A DNA stretch of 64,000 nucleotides. Origin: Cryptomeria japonica (taxonomy: Eukaryota; Streptophyta; Pinopsida; Cupressales; Cupressaceae). The stretch is taken from positions 237,687,922-237,751,921 of the forward strand of contig NC_081406.1 of the NCBI RefSeq assembly GCF_030272615.1, read 5' to 3'. Both the position numbers and the translations under genes were made by a program. Below are positions 22,092 through 33,796 of the stretch, in pieces. How positions within the stretch are numbered: position 1 is the stretch's first letter; each line of letters begins with the position of its first letter. The notes beneath the pieces were generated by a model that was not told where the DNA came from, ran no database searches, and saw only the letters and a program-made list of their open reading frames with translations.

Positions 22092-23567
22092 ATTAAAATA
22101 ACCTACGATAAAATTGTTCTAGAACTCAATTTGAATCCCTTCATCACCTTTGTTACATTAATATATAATTTCTAAACTGTTCTTGAGACTCCCATAAAGA
22201 AAATAAGATATAGTAAGAAGAGAAGAGAAGACACATAAGAAAATAGCTTGAATAAAAAACTCTAGAAATGGAAAAAAATATAAATATAGAAAATCTAATC
22301 AACAAAACTATTTATATATAGCCATGACCTACTGAACAATGAGTTTAAATAATTTAAGAGACTCCTATTAAATTTTTCAATATTTAATCTAGAAAAGTCG
22401 TTTTAAACTCTGCAACGAAAGTTGAAGCAATGAAAGCTGAGTCATATGCATGTGATCTACTACATGAATGAGATTAAAACAAAGAAAAATGCAGAATAAT
22501 GTGTGAATGCGACCCTACAAACGAAAACAACGTATCTGTGTCGTGACAAACTATTTTAAATACAATTCCTTGTCTTTGTTGTCGTCTTGACTTGTGCCCT
22601 ACAGCTGGTGCATTAAAATCAATATAGTTTTCTTTGTATTCCATCAAAATAAACAAAGAGAAGATGCTTCTCGACTTTCGCTATGGAGGACACTTTTAAA
22701 TGTCAACGCCTCCTTGTGTTTAGATTTCTACTTCATTACTCGCCAGTCGGCAGCTTCTTGGAACTGGTCGGTTAGTGGAGGAAAATAAACTTCCCTTAAT
22801 TTAAATAAATGCAATCAATTCAGAACATATTTGTATTAGATTAAATGGGGATGATTAGGACTGATAATTTAGATTAATTGTAATTGCTAATTTTTAAAAT
22901 GCATGTTATGATGATATTATTTATTTTGTTGATTATAGATTATACTGTTTTCAAAATTTAGATTGGAATTTTATTTTTAATGAGAAAATGTGATTTTTCT
23001 TATTAAATGTTTCAAAATTTATGTTGGATCTATGTTGTGTTTGAGATTACATTTATACGTGTGGATCGGATTTGTGCTTGTAAATTTGTCTTCTAAATCA
23101 ATACTCAATCTTGTGCAATGTAGATTTTTCTTCTATGATTTGCTTACATCTAATCTACTCTTGTGCAATGTAGTTCTTTATCTACTCTACTTGTTTCTTA
23201 TATATGAGGGTTGGTAGTACATAGTGATATGTAGTTCATGGGTTGTCCTTGTACTATTAAAGAGTATGTTCTCTTGGGTCAACACTCAAAAATGTTCACA
23301 AAAGTTTTAAGATAGAAAGCAAGGGCTCTAAACTTATGTATGCCATATTTGTTACTCCTTGTAGTGCACTAATTCCAAATGTTCTACTATTGGTTACTCA
23401 TCTAATGTTCTAGAATTAGCAAGGACTTGTGAGTTGTAGGCATGTGAAATGAATAGGAATGATTTTTTTTTCAAATGTTAGTACATGACATCAAAAAATT
23501 TAAAACATACTTAGTCAACTCAAGGAAGGGAAATAATAGCCAAATTTTGAATATATCAAAGTAGGTG

Positions 23568-25098
23568 TGTCAATCTTAGAGGATCAGGTTAATACTAAGA
23601 GGAGGAGGGGGCAGGGGGAGGGGGGGTGAATCGGTATTAACAACAAATTCAAATTGAAACTCAACCTTATAAAACTTTCACCAAATCAAACAATAACCAT
23701 CAACAAAACCATTTATTAGTATCGGTATCAACTGATAATCATCTGCTAATCTGATTTATCAAGTCTGCACATTAAGTGTTCGTTAACCATGCATTAACTA
23801 AAAATAAAACATAATAGCACATAAAAACATTCACCATATGAACACCATGTTTTTCAAATGGAAACCCCAATAGGGAAAAACCACGGTGGGAATTAGTACC
23901 CAGAAAAATTTGTTCACTCTTTCGAAATGTGCCCTGTTAGGAGCCTAGCCTAGTTAGGAGCTTACAAAGATGCCCTATTAGGAGCAGACCTTGGTAGGAG
24001 TCACCCGGTTAAGGGATTTAAATGATGAGCCCTGTTAGGAGCTTTGACCTGTTAGGATCAACCTCGCAAGAGGATTCAGAACTCAGATGTTGAGCCACCC
24101 TGTTAGAGGATTTACAATGTAAGGCTTGTTAGGACCTACCCGGTTAAGGGATTTTGACTGCTGCAACTATTAGGGAACAACAGTGAATGATCTGGGTATA
24201 GCACTTAACTATAAGTGCTTGATCAAATCCAATTCTACTCCAAATGTGCTACACTCTGGCAGATCTCTCACACTCTGGTTCAGCTTCACACTCTTCTCAA
24301 AACCACCGACACAACAAAACATCAACTGTACTGACCTCAATAACCTTTACAACTTAGTTAGTTACAAAACCCTAAGACTTACAACATAGATCATCACAGA
24401 TCTTTAAAATTCATTACAGATCATCATAGGAATCATTACAATCAATTACAACCATTGAATGATCACCGCACCTCGATCTGATACTCTTTCAAACTCTTAG
24501 CTCATTCGCTAAGCACTTTGCACATTCCCATGAAATTCTCTCTTGATTGTGCCAAAATATCATTCAAACACTTCACGCGGTTCCATCCATGTCATCACCA
24601 ACATTTGAACTTGATGTAGATAACCGCCAAACCAAAAATCATTATCGGTTAAGAGAATTCTTTACCGGTCCTTAAACCCTTCTTAAACCCTAGCAAAAAT
24701 ACAACAAAAATCATAAACATGACTTCTGGTAACCAAAACATGATGCGGTTTCGGTCAGATACATATTACAATGATACAACCTCACATTCCAAACCACAAC
24801 ACTTCAATCAACACCAATCGCCAGATCTAATCAAAACATTTCCTCATTTATCGATTAAGGTCCTAATTCTGAGTTTCTTGTTTCTTTATCGGTAAGCTCT
24901 TTCTGGTAGACCAAAAAGACTAAGATGACAAAATACAACATAGTAAACATCAGTTACCATTAATGACAACAAAAATAACTGATCAAATTCATCCAATCAT
25001 GCAATCTCAATCTCTTCATCACAATGTCATCACAAACAGTCCTTTACTGATTTAGTCATCATTCTTCATCTGCATCAGTTATGACAATCATGCCAACA
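23568..25098 (-). mobile_element. Copia LTR (3' LTR of copy A), 1,531 bp
   Basis: On the minus strand it begins TGTTGGCATG and ends GATTGACA. It has a G-rich plus-strand block (23598-23631, G-runs of 5, 5 and 7) where all related LTRs carry CTAAGAGGGGGG. The inner border is marked by a polypurine tract. It is the longest copy of this LTR family in the window. Confidence 0.85.
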
Positions 25099-25563
25099 TT
25101 CTCCCCCTTTGGCATTGATGGCAACACCAACATATTCAACTAAAATCATGTTGCTTAGTTCTGGAACTTCTTTGTTGCACTTCACTCTTCTATCGGTTCT
25201 TCTCTTCTCCACCTTTTTGTTAAATGTCTTCTCCTCCTTAGGATAATATATTTCTTCTCCCCAATCATATTTCTTATTCTCCCCCTTTCCCAGCAATGCC
25301 AAAGGTACATATGCATCGTCGATCATCAAATTTGTTGTTGTTGTCTTCAACATCTCTGCAAAATGCATCTAAGTTGCTCCCCCTATGGAGTAGCCAACAT
25401 TTCATCAATCCATGGTGAAATATCATGAAGCCCACTGGATTGATGTATCTCCTACATCCTAATTTTTTGTTGTATAGGGGTTTGACCCCTAATTTACCTC
25501 TCAGGTACTCAAAGGTAGTCTTCGATAATGGTTTTGTGAAAATGTCTGCTAGCTGCTCTTTCT
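25099..25563 (-). pseudogene. Copia 3' internal fragment (RNase H end and 3' UTR)
   Basis: It contains the RNase H C-terminus (a QLADIFTKP-type segment at the far end) and a 3' UTR with three polypurine tracts (25099-25112, 25277-25290, 25375-25387). A 97-codon frame (25368-25075) reads through the tract into the LTR and is probably non-coding. The fragment stops at the LINE junction, and everything upstream of it in the element is missing. Confidence 0.75.
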
Positions 25564-27372
25564 TCCCTTTGGGGTGTCTTTGTGGCTGATTATTTTAAAA
25601 TTGAGTGTTGTGGGAATCTTAAGGTGGCAAAATGGAAATCAATTGAGTTTTTAGATATTGATCAAAATGCGAAATTGGAATATGAAAAGATGTTGGGGGA
25701 GAGAGTAATAATTCTTTCTGATGCTGACGATGAGCTTATCTGGATAAGGAATATCTTTGGTAAGTACACAGTTAAGGATTGCTATAATTCTCTCTTGGTT
25801 GCTAAAGATTTATCTACTTGGCCATACAAGTTGTTTTGGCATATGGCTTGCCTCCCAAAGGCTGGTGCTTTTGCTTGGTTAGCAGTGCAAGATAGGGTCC
25901 TTACAGGAATGAGGTTGGATAGGTTGGGTATTATTGCAGTATTTTCTTGTCTCTTTTGTAATAAAAATTTAGAATCCTCTGCACACTTGTTTCTTCACTG
26001 TGATTTTGCCTATGCATGCTGGCAGTGGTTGTTTGAAAAGATTAATCTATCCTTTGTTATTAGTAAGGATCTCCTTTCCCACTTTAGAGCCTGGCCTCTT
26101 CTGTTTGCCTCATCTTTCTATGCATGTCTTTGGATTATTTCTCCATCTATTGTGATTTGGAATATTTGGTTAGAGCATAATAATAGGATTTTTAAACAAA
26201 CAAGTTCTTCCTTGGTTGAGGTTTTATTGAGGATTGAATCTTCCATCTCTGAAGTTGCTTTGTCTTTTATCTATAAGAATTTGGAAACCCTTACCTCTTT
26301 TTCTCATTGGGATGTTAGGGTAACTCGAGTTTGGAGAATGTTATCAGTCTTACCTTCTCATGGATCTATTTTAAATAAGACTAATGCTATAAGTAAGAGA
26401 AATTTTGCTTGCTAGAAACCTCCTCCGCAAGGGCACTTTAAATTGAATTTTGATGGTGCTTCTTGTGGGAACCCTGGCCTAGGAGGGGCAGGTATGGTAA
26501 TTTATGATCATAAGGTAAGATTTGTTCAAACTCGTTGTCATGCGATTGGTTTCAAGTCTAACAATTATGCAGAATTCTTTGCTTTGTCCTTTGGTTTGGA
26601 TATGGCTATATCTTTGGGAATTAAGGACTTGATAATTGAGGGTGATTCTATGGTTATTATTCAAAGTGTCATGAAAAAGAAGTCGAATTGTTGGCAATTA
26701 CAATATATGCTTGATCATATTTTACAAAAATTAGATTTTTTTGATTCCTTTTTGATTTCTCACTGTTATAGGGAAGTGAATAAGATTGCAGTTTTCTTGG
26801 CTAACTTAGCCATTGACAGTGAAGCTAATATGCGGGAGGTAAGTGTGGATGAGATCCCTTCCTCGGTTTTGGAATATTTGAAGTAAAGAAGGGCATAGTT
26901 GTAGTCTTCATCAACCTCCTTATTTGGTGTGGGTTCTGCTATGCTTGATCACAATGTTTATTTTGACAGGGTCTCTGATTATGGTTTCATTTATGCTATG
27001 TGGTATCATTCTAACCAATGGTTTGGAGAATTGTGTTTCATAGACAGGGGTGGTTCCAACTGGTGTTTTTTGGTAGCAATGGATATGCATCCTTCAGTGA
27101 TCATACTTTAATCTTCTTTCTATATGCTTCTGTTGGCGGCTTCCTTTATATCTAATGTGGCTTATGTAATTGGGATGAGTTTTTTGATGTACTATGCCAA
27201 TGGGCATTTGGTATTGGGTAGAATAGGCTTGTTTTAAGCAATACTGAAGGGTTTTCTTACTGGTTCTTTCCCTTCAATTCTGTTTAAACTAGACACTGTA
27301 AAAAACTTTTAAAATTTAATATAATTCAGTGGTTCTATCCACTTTTATCAAAAAATAAATAAAAAATAATAA
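25564..27372 (+). mobile_element. L1-type LINE, 5'-truncated
   Basis: It starts in ORF2 directly at the Copia break point and ends with CCACTTTTATCAAA followed by A/T-rich (AAT)n. No target duplication is visible. It sits exactly between the two tandem-duplication copies, so it either marks or caused the junction. Confidence 0.8.
25582..26886 (+). pseudogene. LINE ORF2 C-terminus: zinc-binding region and RNase H
   Basis: This is one reading frame with a single internal stop (TAG at 26413-26415). The first 277 codons carry the reverse-transcriptase-associated zinc-binding region: SRVL-type context near residue 107, CLFCNKNLESSAHLFLHCDF (Cys and His ligands kept) and WNIWLEHNNRIF. After the stop, RNase H begins with LNFDGASCGNPG. 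The acidic residues in FDGAS, NYAEFFAL and IEGDS are kept, but the last site, normally an ADxLA segment, reads IAVFLAN, so the fourth catalytic Asp is gone. The reverse transcriptase domain itself is absent. LINE RNase H would remove RNA from the RNA-DNA hybrid; this copy cannot. It is the better preserved of the two LINE relics. Confidence 0.88.
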
Positions 27373-27379
27373 TAATAAT

Positions 27380-29972
27380 ATAAAAATTTGAATCTAGAAA
27401 GTCATCTTAAACTCTGCAACAAAGTAGAGTCAAATTGAAGCAATGAAAGTTGAGTCATATACATGTGATCTACTTCATGAATGAGATTAAAATAAAGAAA
27501 AATTCAGAATGATGTGTGAATGCAACCCTACAAATGAAAACAACGTATCTGTGTCGTGACAAACTATTTTAAATACAATTCCTTGTCTTTGTTGTCATCT
27601 TGACTTGTGCCCTACAACTGGTGCATTAAAATCAATATAGTTTTCTTTGTATTCCATCAAAATAAACAAAGAGAAGATGCTTCTCGACTTTCGCTATGGA
27701 GGACACTTTTAAATGTCAATGCCTCCTTGTGTTTAGATTTCTACTTTATTACTTGCCAGTCGGCAGCTTCTTGGAACTGGTCGGTTAGTGGAGGAAAATA
27801 AACTTCCCTTAACTTAAATAAATGCAATCAATTCAAAACATATTTGTATTAGATTAAATAGGGATGATCAGGACTGATAATTTAGATTAATTGTAATTGC
27901 TAATTTTTAAAATGCATGTTATGATGATATTATTGATTTTGTTGATTATAGATTTTACTGGTTTCAAACTTTAGATTGGAATTTTATTTTTAATGAGAAA
28001 ATGTGATTTTTCATATTAAATGTTTCAAAATTTATGTTGGATCTATGTTGTGTTTGAGATTACATTTATATGTGTGGATCAGATTTGTGCTTGTAAATTT
28101 TGTCTTCTAAATCAATACTCAATCTTGTGCAATGTAGATTTTTCTTCTATGATTTGCTTACATCTAATCTACTCTTGTGCAATGTAGTTCTTTATCTACT
28201 CTACTTGTTTCTTATATATGAGGGTTGGTAGTACATAGTGATATGTAGTTCATGGGTTGTCCTTGTACTGTTAAAGAGTATGTTCTCTTGGGTCAACCCT
28301 CAAAAATATGCACAAAAGTTTAAAGATAGCAAGCAAGGGCTCTAAAATTATGTATGCCATATTTGTTACTCCTTACAGTGCACTAATTCCAAATGTTCTA
28401 CTATTGGTTACTCATCTAATGCTCTAGAATTAGCAAGGACTTGTGAATTGTAGGCATGTGAAATGAATAGGAATGATTCTTTTCAAATGTTAGTACATGG
28501 CATCAAAAAATTTAAAACATACTTAGTCAACTCAAGGAAGGAAAATAATAGCCAAATTTTGAATATATCAAAGTAGGTGTGTTAATCTTAGACGATCTGG
28601 TTATCACTAAGAGGGGGGGGGGGGTGTGGGTGAATCAGTATTAACAACAAATTCAAATTGAAACTCAACCTTATAAAACTTTAACCAAATCAAATAATAA
28701 CCATCAACAAAACCATTTACCAGTACCGATATCAATTGATAATCATCTGCTAATCTGATTTATCAAGTCTACATAACCATGCATTAACTGAAAAATAAAA
28801 CATCATAGCACATAAAAACATTCATCATATGAACACCATGTTTTTCACATGGAAAACCAAATGGGGAAAAGCCATGGTGGGAATTGGTACCCAGAAAATT
28901 TTGTGCACTCTTTCAGAATGCGCCCTATTAGGAGCTTACAAAGATGCCCTGTTAGGAGTAGAGTCTGTTAGGATTCACTCGGTTAAGGGATTTAAACGAT
29001 GAGCCCTGTTAGGAGCTTTTAGCTATTAGGATCAACCTCGCAAGAGGATTTACAACTCAGATGTTGAGCCACCATGTTAAAGGATTTACAATGTAAGGCA
29101 TGTTAGGATCTACCTAGTTAAGGGATTTTGACTGTTGCAACTGTTAGGGAACAATAGTGAATGATCTGGGTATATCACTTAACTGCTTGCTTGATCAGAT
29201 CCAATTCTGCTACACTCTGGCAGATCTCTCACACTCTGCTTCGGCTCCACACTCTTCTCAAAACTACCAAAACAACAAACATCAACTGTACTGACCTAAA
29301 TAACCTTTACAGCTTTGTCGGTTACAAAACCCTAAGACTTACAACATAAATCATCATAGATCTTTACAACTGATTAGAGATCATCATATGGATCAAATTC
29401 TTTACTGGTTCAGTCAATCTCAATCTCTTCATCAAAATGTCATCACAAATTGTCCTTTACAGGTTTAGTCATCATTCTTCATCTACATCAGTTATTCCAA
29501 TCATGCCAACATTCTCCCCCTTAGGCATTGATGGTAACAACAATATAAACACCAAGATATTCAACTAAAATCATGTTGCTCAGTTCTAGAACTTCTCTGC
29601 TACACTCCACTCTTCTATCAGTTCTTCTCTTCTCCACCTTTCTGTTACACATCTTCTCCTCAGGAAAATATATTTCTTCTCCCCAATCATATTTATTATT
29701 CTCACCCTTTGACAACAATGCCAAAGGGGCATATGCATCACCGGTCATCAAATATGTTGTTGTTGTCTTCAACATCTCTGAAAAATTCATCTAAGTTACT
29801 CCCCCTATGGAGTAGCCAACATTTCATCGATCCATGGTGAAAAATATTCATGAAGCTCACTTGATTGATGCATCTCCTGCATCCTAGTTTTTCTTGTATA
29901 GGGGTCTGACCCTAATTTACCTTTGAGGTACTCAAAGGTAGTCTTTGGAAATGGTTTTGTGAAAATGTCTGC
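27380..29972. repeat. Tandem segmental duplication, copy B
   Basis: It is the partner of 22,375-25,563. The match starts a few bases after the LINE tail and ends where copy A is cut, while here the Copia element continues intact. Within the LTR, copy B lacks about 600 bp in two blocks (joins near 29,397 and 29,413). Confidence 0.85.
28580..29511 (-). mobile_element. Copia 3' LTR, internally deleted (932 bp)
   Basis: It has TGTTGGCATG and GATTAACA termini on the minus strand. Compared with the 1,531-bp relative at 23,568-25,098, two inner blocks (about 215 and 325 bp) and smaller stretches are missing. It carries a run of 13 or so G (28612-28624) next to the TGTGGGTGAATC block. Confidence 0.85.
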
Positions 29973-31681
29973 TAGCTGCTCTTTGCTTGTCACATACTCC
30001 ATTTTGACTTGTTTCAGCTATACTCTCTCCCTCAGAAAGTGATATTTCAATTCTATGTGTTTACTTCTTGCATATAATACAAGAATTTTTAAATTATTAA
30101 TTTCACTTGTATTGCCACAATAAATAGTTACCGATTTAGACATATCAAGTTTAAAACCTTCTAACACATGTTTCATCTAGATTGTCTATGTGCAATTCAT
30201 TGATGTTGCAACATACTCTTCCTCTATTGTTGACTATGAAACACAAGTTTACTTCTTACTTGTCCAAGCAACCAATCTATCTCCAAGAAGAAAATCTCCA
30301 CTGGTAGTTTTTTTTTGGTCATCAATATTGCCTACCCAATCTACATGAATAAACACATTCAAGGAAAAATCACCTTTATAAGGATACCATAAATCATAAT
30401 CTATTGTGCCTTTCAAGTACCAAAACATCCTTTTCACCGCTACCCAGTGAGTCTCCTTCAGATCCTTCTGAAATATAGCAACCAAACCATAATCTAGCAA
30501 CCGAACCATAAACCATAATATATTATGCAATATTTGGTCTACTGTGAACAACATAATGCAACTTAACAATTATGGACCTGTATTCTTTTTCATCAAAAGA
30601 GGGTGAATCATCTTGTTTAGACAATTTACAACCTATCACCATCAGAGTACCAACCGGTTTACAATCCTCCATGCCAAATGTTTTCAACACTTTACATACT
30701 TACTCTAACAAATAAATATTCCACCATCCAATTGTTGGACCTGCAACCCAATAAAAAACTTAATCTCACCAATAAGAGACATCTCAATTTTTTCTTCACC
30801 TCCTTAGCAAAAGCCATACATAAATCATCATCACCTCCAAAAATTATATCATCTACAAATACTTCATCTATCAACACTCTATCTCTATCAGTCTTAAGAT
30901 ATATGTTACTGTTCTCACTAGTACGTTGGAATCCTATCTTTATTGGGTGTGCATGAAATATTTCATACCATACTCTCGATGTCTGCTTCAATCCATACAG
31001 TGCCATATGTAACTTGCAAACCATATCTTTATTCTCAGACAAAGCAAATCCATCCGGTTACGGTTCTATGTACACTTCTTCCAAAAGGATGCCATTAAGA
31101 AAAGAATATTTAACATCGATCTGGTAGACCTTAAAGCCTCTAAATGCAACATAAGAAAGTAACATTCTTACTCCTTCCAATCTTTCCACCGATGTAAAGG
31201 TTTCTCCATAATCTTCTCCTTCCTCTTGTGCATAGCCTTTGCATACCATCCTTGTTTTATTCCTTACAACCTTGCCTTCTTCATACAACTTGTTTCTAAA
31301 GACCCATTTAGTGCCAATCACATTCTTGTCTTCAGGTCTGGGAACAAGTGTCCATGTCTTGTTTTTTTGCATATGATCCAATTCTTCATTAATAGCATTA
31401 ATCCAATCATCATCCTTCAATGCCTCTCTTAATGTTTTAGGCTCAATAGTTGAAATCAGACAGGAGTTTTCTCTAATCTTCCTTCTTGTTTGTACACCAA
31501 CATTTTTATCTCCAATAATTTGGTCTTCTGAATGAATCAGACTGACATATCTCAGTATTACCAGTTCTGGTGTTGTGCCTTCTGCTTCATGTTCTTCATC
31601 GCTTTCTTCATTTACTGGTTGAACACCTATTTTTGGATCTTCATGCTCATCATTCTTTTGTACTTTCGATTCAATAAACAC
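29805..31681 (-). pseudogene. Copia reverse transcriptase and RNase H
   Basis: The reverse transcriptase part begins with an acidic hinge, then WINAINEELDHMQKNKTW, GTKWVFRNKL, a YAQEEGEDYGETFTSV segment and YQIDVKYSFLNG (the usual DVKxAFLNG). After a stop at 31058-31060 it continues with KLHMALYGLKQTSRVWYE and the catalytic EVFVDDIIFGG, where the usual Tyr of YVDD is Phe. RNase H has VDWVGNIDDQKKTTSG (usual D/AxWAG...RKSTSG) and ends with SKEQLADIFTKPFP. Stops and frame changes occur at least at 31058 and between 30,692 and 30,570. The encoded enzymes would copy the element RNA into DNA; this copy is dead. Confidence 0.88.
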
Positions 31682-31699
31682 AAGTTTTTCTTCATCTTT

Positions 31700-32689
31700 C
31701 TCACGTTAAGATCTGCTAGTCTCATCAGATTTCTCAGAGAGTTCATCTACCTTCACATTTTCACTCTCAATGATCCTTTTTGTTCTCTTGTTATAATATT
31801 TGAAAGCCTTACTCTTTGTAGAGTAACCAAGAAAAATACCTTCATCACACTTTGCATCAAACTTTCCAGTGAAATCATCACATTTAATGAAACATTTACT
31901 ACCAAAATCTTTAAAGTAACTTACATTAGGAGTCTTTCCATGCCATAATTCATAAGGTGTTTTGTTGTTACCTCTCTTGATAAGTACCTAGTTCAAAGTG
32001 TAAACAACAATGCTAATTGCTTCTCTCCAAAATATTTCCGCTACTTTACCTTGAATCAACATGGTTCTAGCAGCTTCAACAATCATTCTATTCATTCTCT
32101 CTGCTATCCCATTCTGGTGTGGAGTTCTAGGAGTTGACATCTTCCTCTTGATTCCCTGTTCATCACAAAACTTCACAAACTCATCAGAAGTAAATTCTCC
32201 TCCCCGGTCAGATCTCAAACATTTCAAATTCTTCTCGGTTTCTTTCTCAACTAAATCTTTGAATGCTTTGAATTTAATGAATGCCTCAGACTTTTCTCAT
32301 ATAAAAGTTACCCACATCATCTTGGAAAAATCATCAGTGAAAATCATGAAATATCTGTCACCACAATAGCTCTTAGTCCTCATTGGACCACAAAGATTAG
32401 TATGAACCAAATCTAGAATATTTATTGAATAAAAAGACTTACTCTTAAAAGATATAGAGGTCATCTTACCCATCTGATAGTCCTTACATAACACATTATC
32501 TGGTTTAACAAGCTGGGGCAAACCTCTCACAATACCTGATTTACTAACCTTTATCAAATTGTCAAAATTCACATGACAAAACCTCTTGTGCCATAACCAG
32601 CTATCTTCAATCTTTGCCACCAAATAACTATTCACATTAGTATTCAAATGAAAAATATTACCTCTTGTTTTCTTTCGAGTAGCAATCAA
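31700..32689 (-). pseudogene. Copia integrase
   Basis: A GAG-pre-integrase/zinc region is visible (WLWHKRFCHVNFDNL and LCKDYQMGKM, with HHCC ligands partly kept). The core follows with IFTDDFSKMMWVTF (first Asp), LRSDRGGEFTSDEF (second Asp) and TPHQNGIAERMNR (Glu). The downstream part, read through a stop near 31,988, keeps the KTPYELWHGKTPN and FGSKCFIK landmarks. At least two breaks separate the pieces. The catalytic triad is present, so loss of function comes from stops rather than active-site changes. Confidence 0.85.
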
Positions 32690-32758
32690 TTCTCAATTAC
32701 TTCCAAGAATCCTGTACAAACCACTTTTAAATTTTAGAAGATATCCCTTATCATTTAA

Positions 32759-33770
32759 TTAACCAACACTCAAAAGGTTATGTTTTAATCCATCAACCTG
32801 ACAAACATCATTTGCATTTCTTTTTTCATTTAGTGAAATAGATCCTTTACCTTTAACCATGCAGGTTGAGTTGTTACCAAACCTTACTACATCTCCATCA
32901 AATTCTTCAAGGGATATGAAATTGTTTCTATCATTGGTCATGTGGTGTGAGCAACCACTATCTATTATCCATTCATCACCGCTATCCATGTGAGACACCA
33001 ATGCCTTTTCATCAGTTAGATCTTCCTTCACAACAACAAACACTATCTCCTCATTGTCATCTTCTTCTGATTCTTCATCAGTTATTCCTTCATCAACTAC
33101 AACATAGCAATGTTTATGTCCATTTCCTTTAAATTTCCTGAATTTTTCCTTTCTATCACCATTAGGACAATTTGCAGAAATGTGTCCAATCTTATTGTAG
33201 GAAAAATACTTCAGAGGAAGTTTTCCTTTGTACTTGTTGATGCCTCTAGGAAATCTTATAGCCAATAGTGCCTCAAGTTCCATCACATGATCTTCATTAT
33301 CATCCTCGGTTCTGCTATCGCCATGACTAGACTTGCAGTCATTATTATGATAAATATCCTTTCCTTTCCTCATATATGTACCAGTTATAGAAGCTTTAAA
33401 AGAAGATTCAGATGGTTTTGAAACACTATTAACAAAGTTGTTTAACTCAAATGCAATCAACTTTCCAATAAGAGAATCAATAGTGACTTTATCTTTAGAA
33501 ATTGATCTCAATTCTTGAATTGCAGAAACTCTAATAGCATATTGTGGTAGGAGAGTTCTAAGAATTTTACTAACAACAACATTATCATCAATCTTACCTC
33601 CAACACTCTTAATACCACCTACAACTTCTTTAATCCTTTGACCATATTGTGCAATGTTCTCACCATCAACCATTTTCATGTCATCAAATTTTCCTTTTAA
33701 ACTTTCTTCCTTAGCCCTTTGTACATGTTTGTAAAGGATCTTTCCCTCAAGTTGTTAAGCTTTCTGCACA
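32759..33770 (-). pseudogene. Copia gag (C-terminal half) and protease
   Basis: It is a 306-codon open frame plus a short upstream extension. The gag part keeps the second half of the UBN2-type domain (GENIAQYGQRI, then ILRTLLPQYAIRV). The zinc knuckle is damaged: YFSYNKIGHISANC has lost two of the three usual Cys. An acidic linker (ITDEESEEDDNEE) leads to the aspartic protease with WIIDSGCSHHMTND, the expected DSG active site, and VRFGNNS. The normal N-terminal half of gag (about 100 residues) does not fit between the PBS and this frame, so there is an internal deletion. Confidence 0.85.
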
Positions 33771-33782
33771 TAGAGGACCAAT

Positions 33783-33794
33783 ACTTTGATACCA
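33783..33794 (-). promoter_or_regulatory. Copia primer-binding site
   Basis: TGGTATCAAAGT on the minus strand, two bases inside the 5' LTR end. It differs by one base from the initiator-tRNA-Met site TGGTATCAGAGC used by many plant Copia elements. Confidence 0.8.
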
Positions 33795-33796
33795 AT

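Larger units (their letters stand above)
22375..25563. repeat. Tandem segmental duplication, copy A
   Basis: About 1.2 kb of low-copy-looking flank plus a minus-strand Copia LTR and 465 bp of its internal region are repeated at 27,380-29,972 with only scattered differences. The flank holds a 64-codon plus-strand open frame (22594-22788) that differs by about two residues from its partner, which I read as a by-product of recent duplication. Copy A ends abruptly inside the Copia pol at 25,563, where LINE sequence starts. Confidence 0.85.

Noticed and set aside
22594-22788. A 64-codon frame almost identical to 27607-27801
   Set aside because: The surrounding DNA is duplicated at similar identity, so protein-level selection is not shown. 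No domain is recognisable, and the apparent frame starts lack a firm ATG argument.
25075-25368. A 97-codon minus-strand frame downstream of Copia RNase H, similar to frames at 29521-29790 and 62577-62957
   Set aside because: Copies A and B match because the whole segment is duplicated. The common AINAKGG end is simply the translated polypurine tract and LTR start, so there is no evidence for a protein.
31226-31948. Plus-strand frames of up to 138 codons within the Copia element
   Set aside because: They are antisense to clear Copia reverse transcriptase and integrase coding sequence and show no domain.
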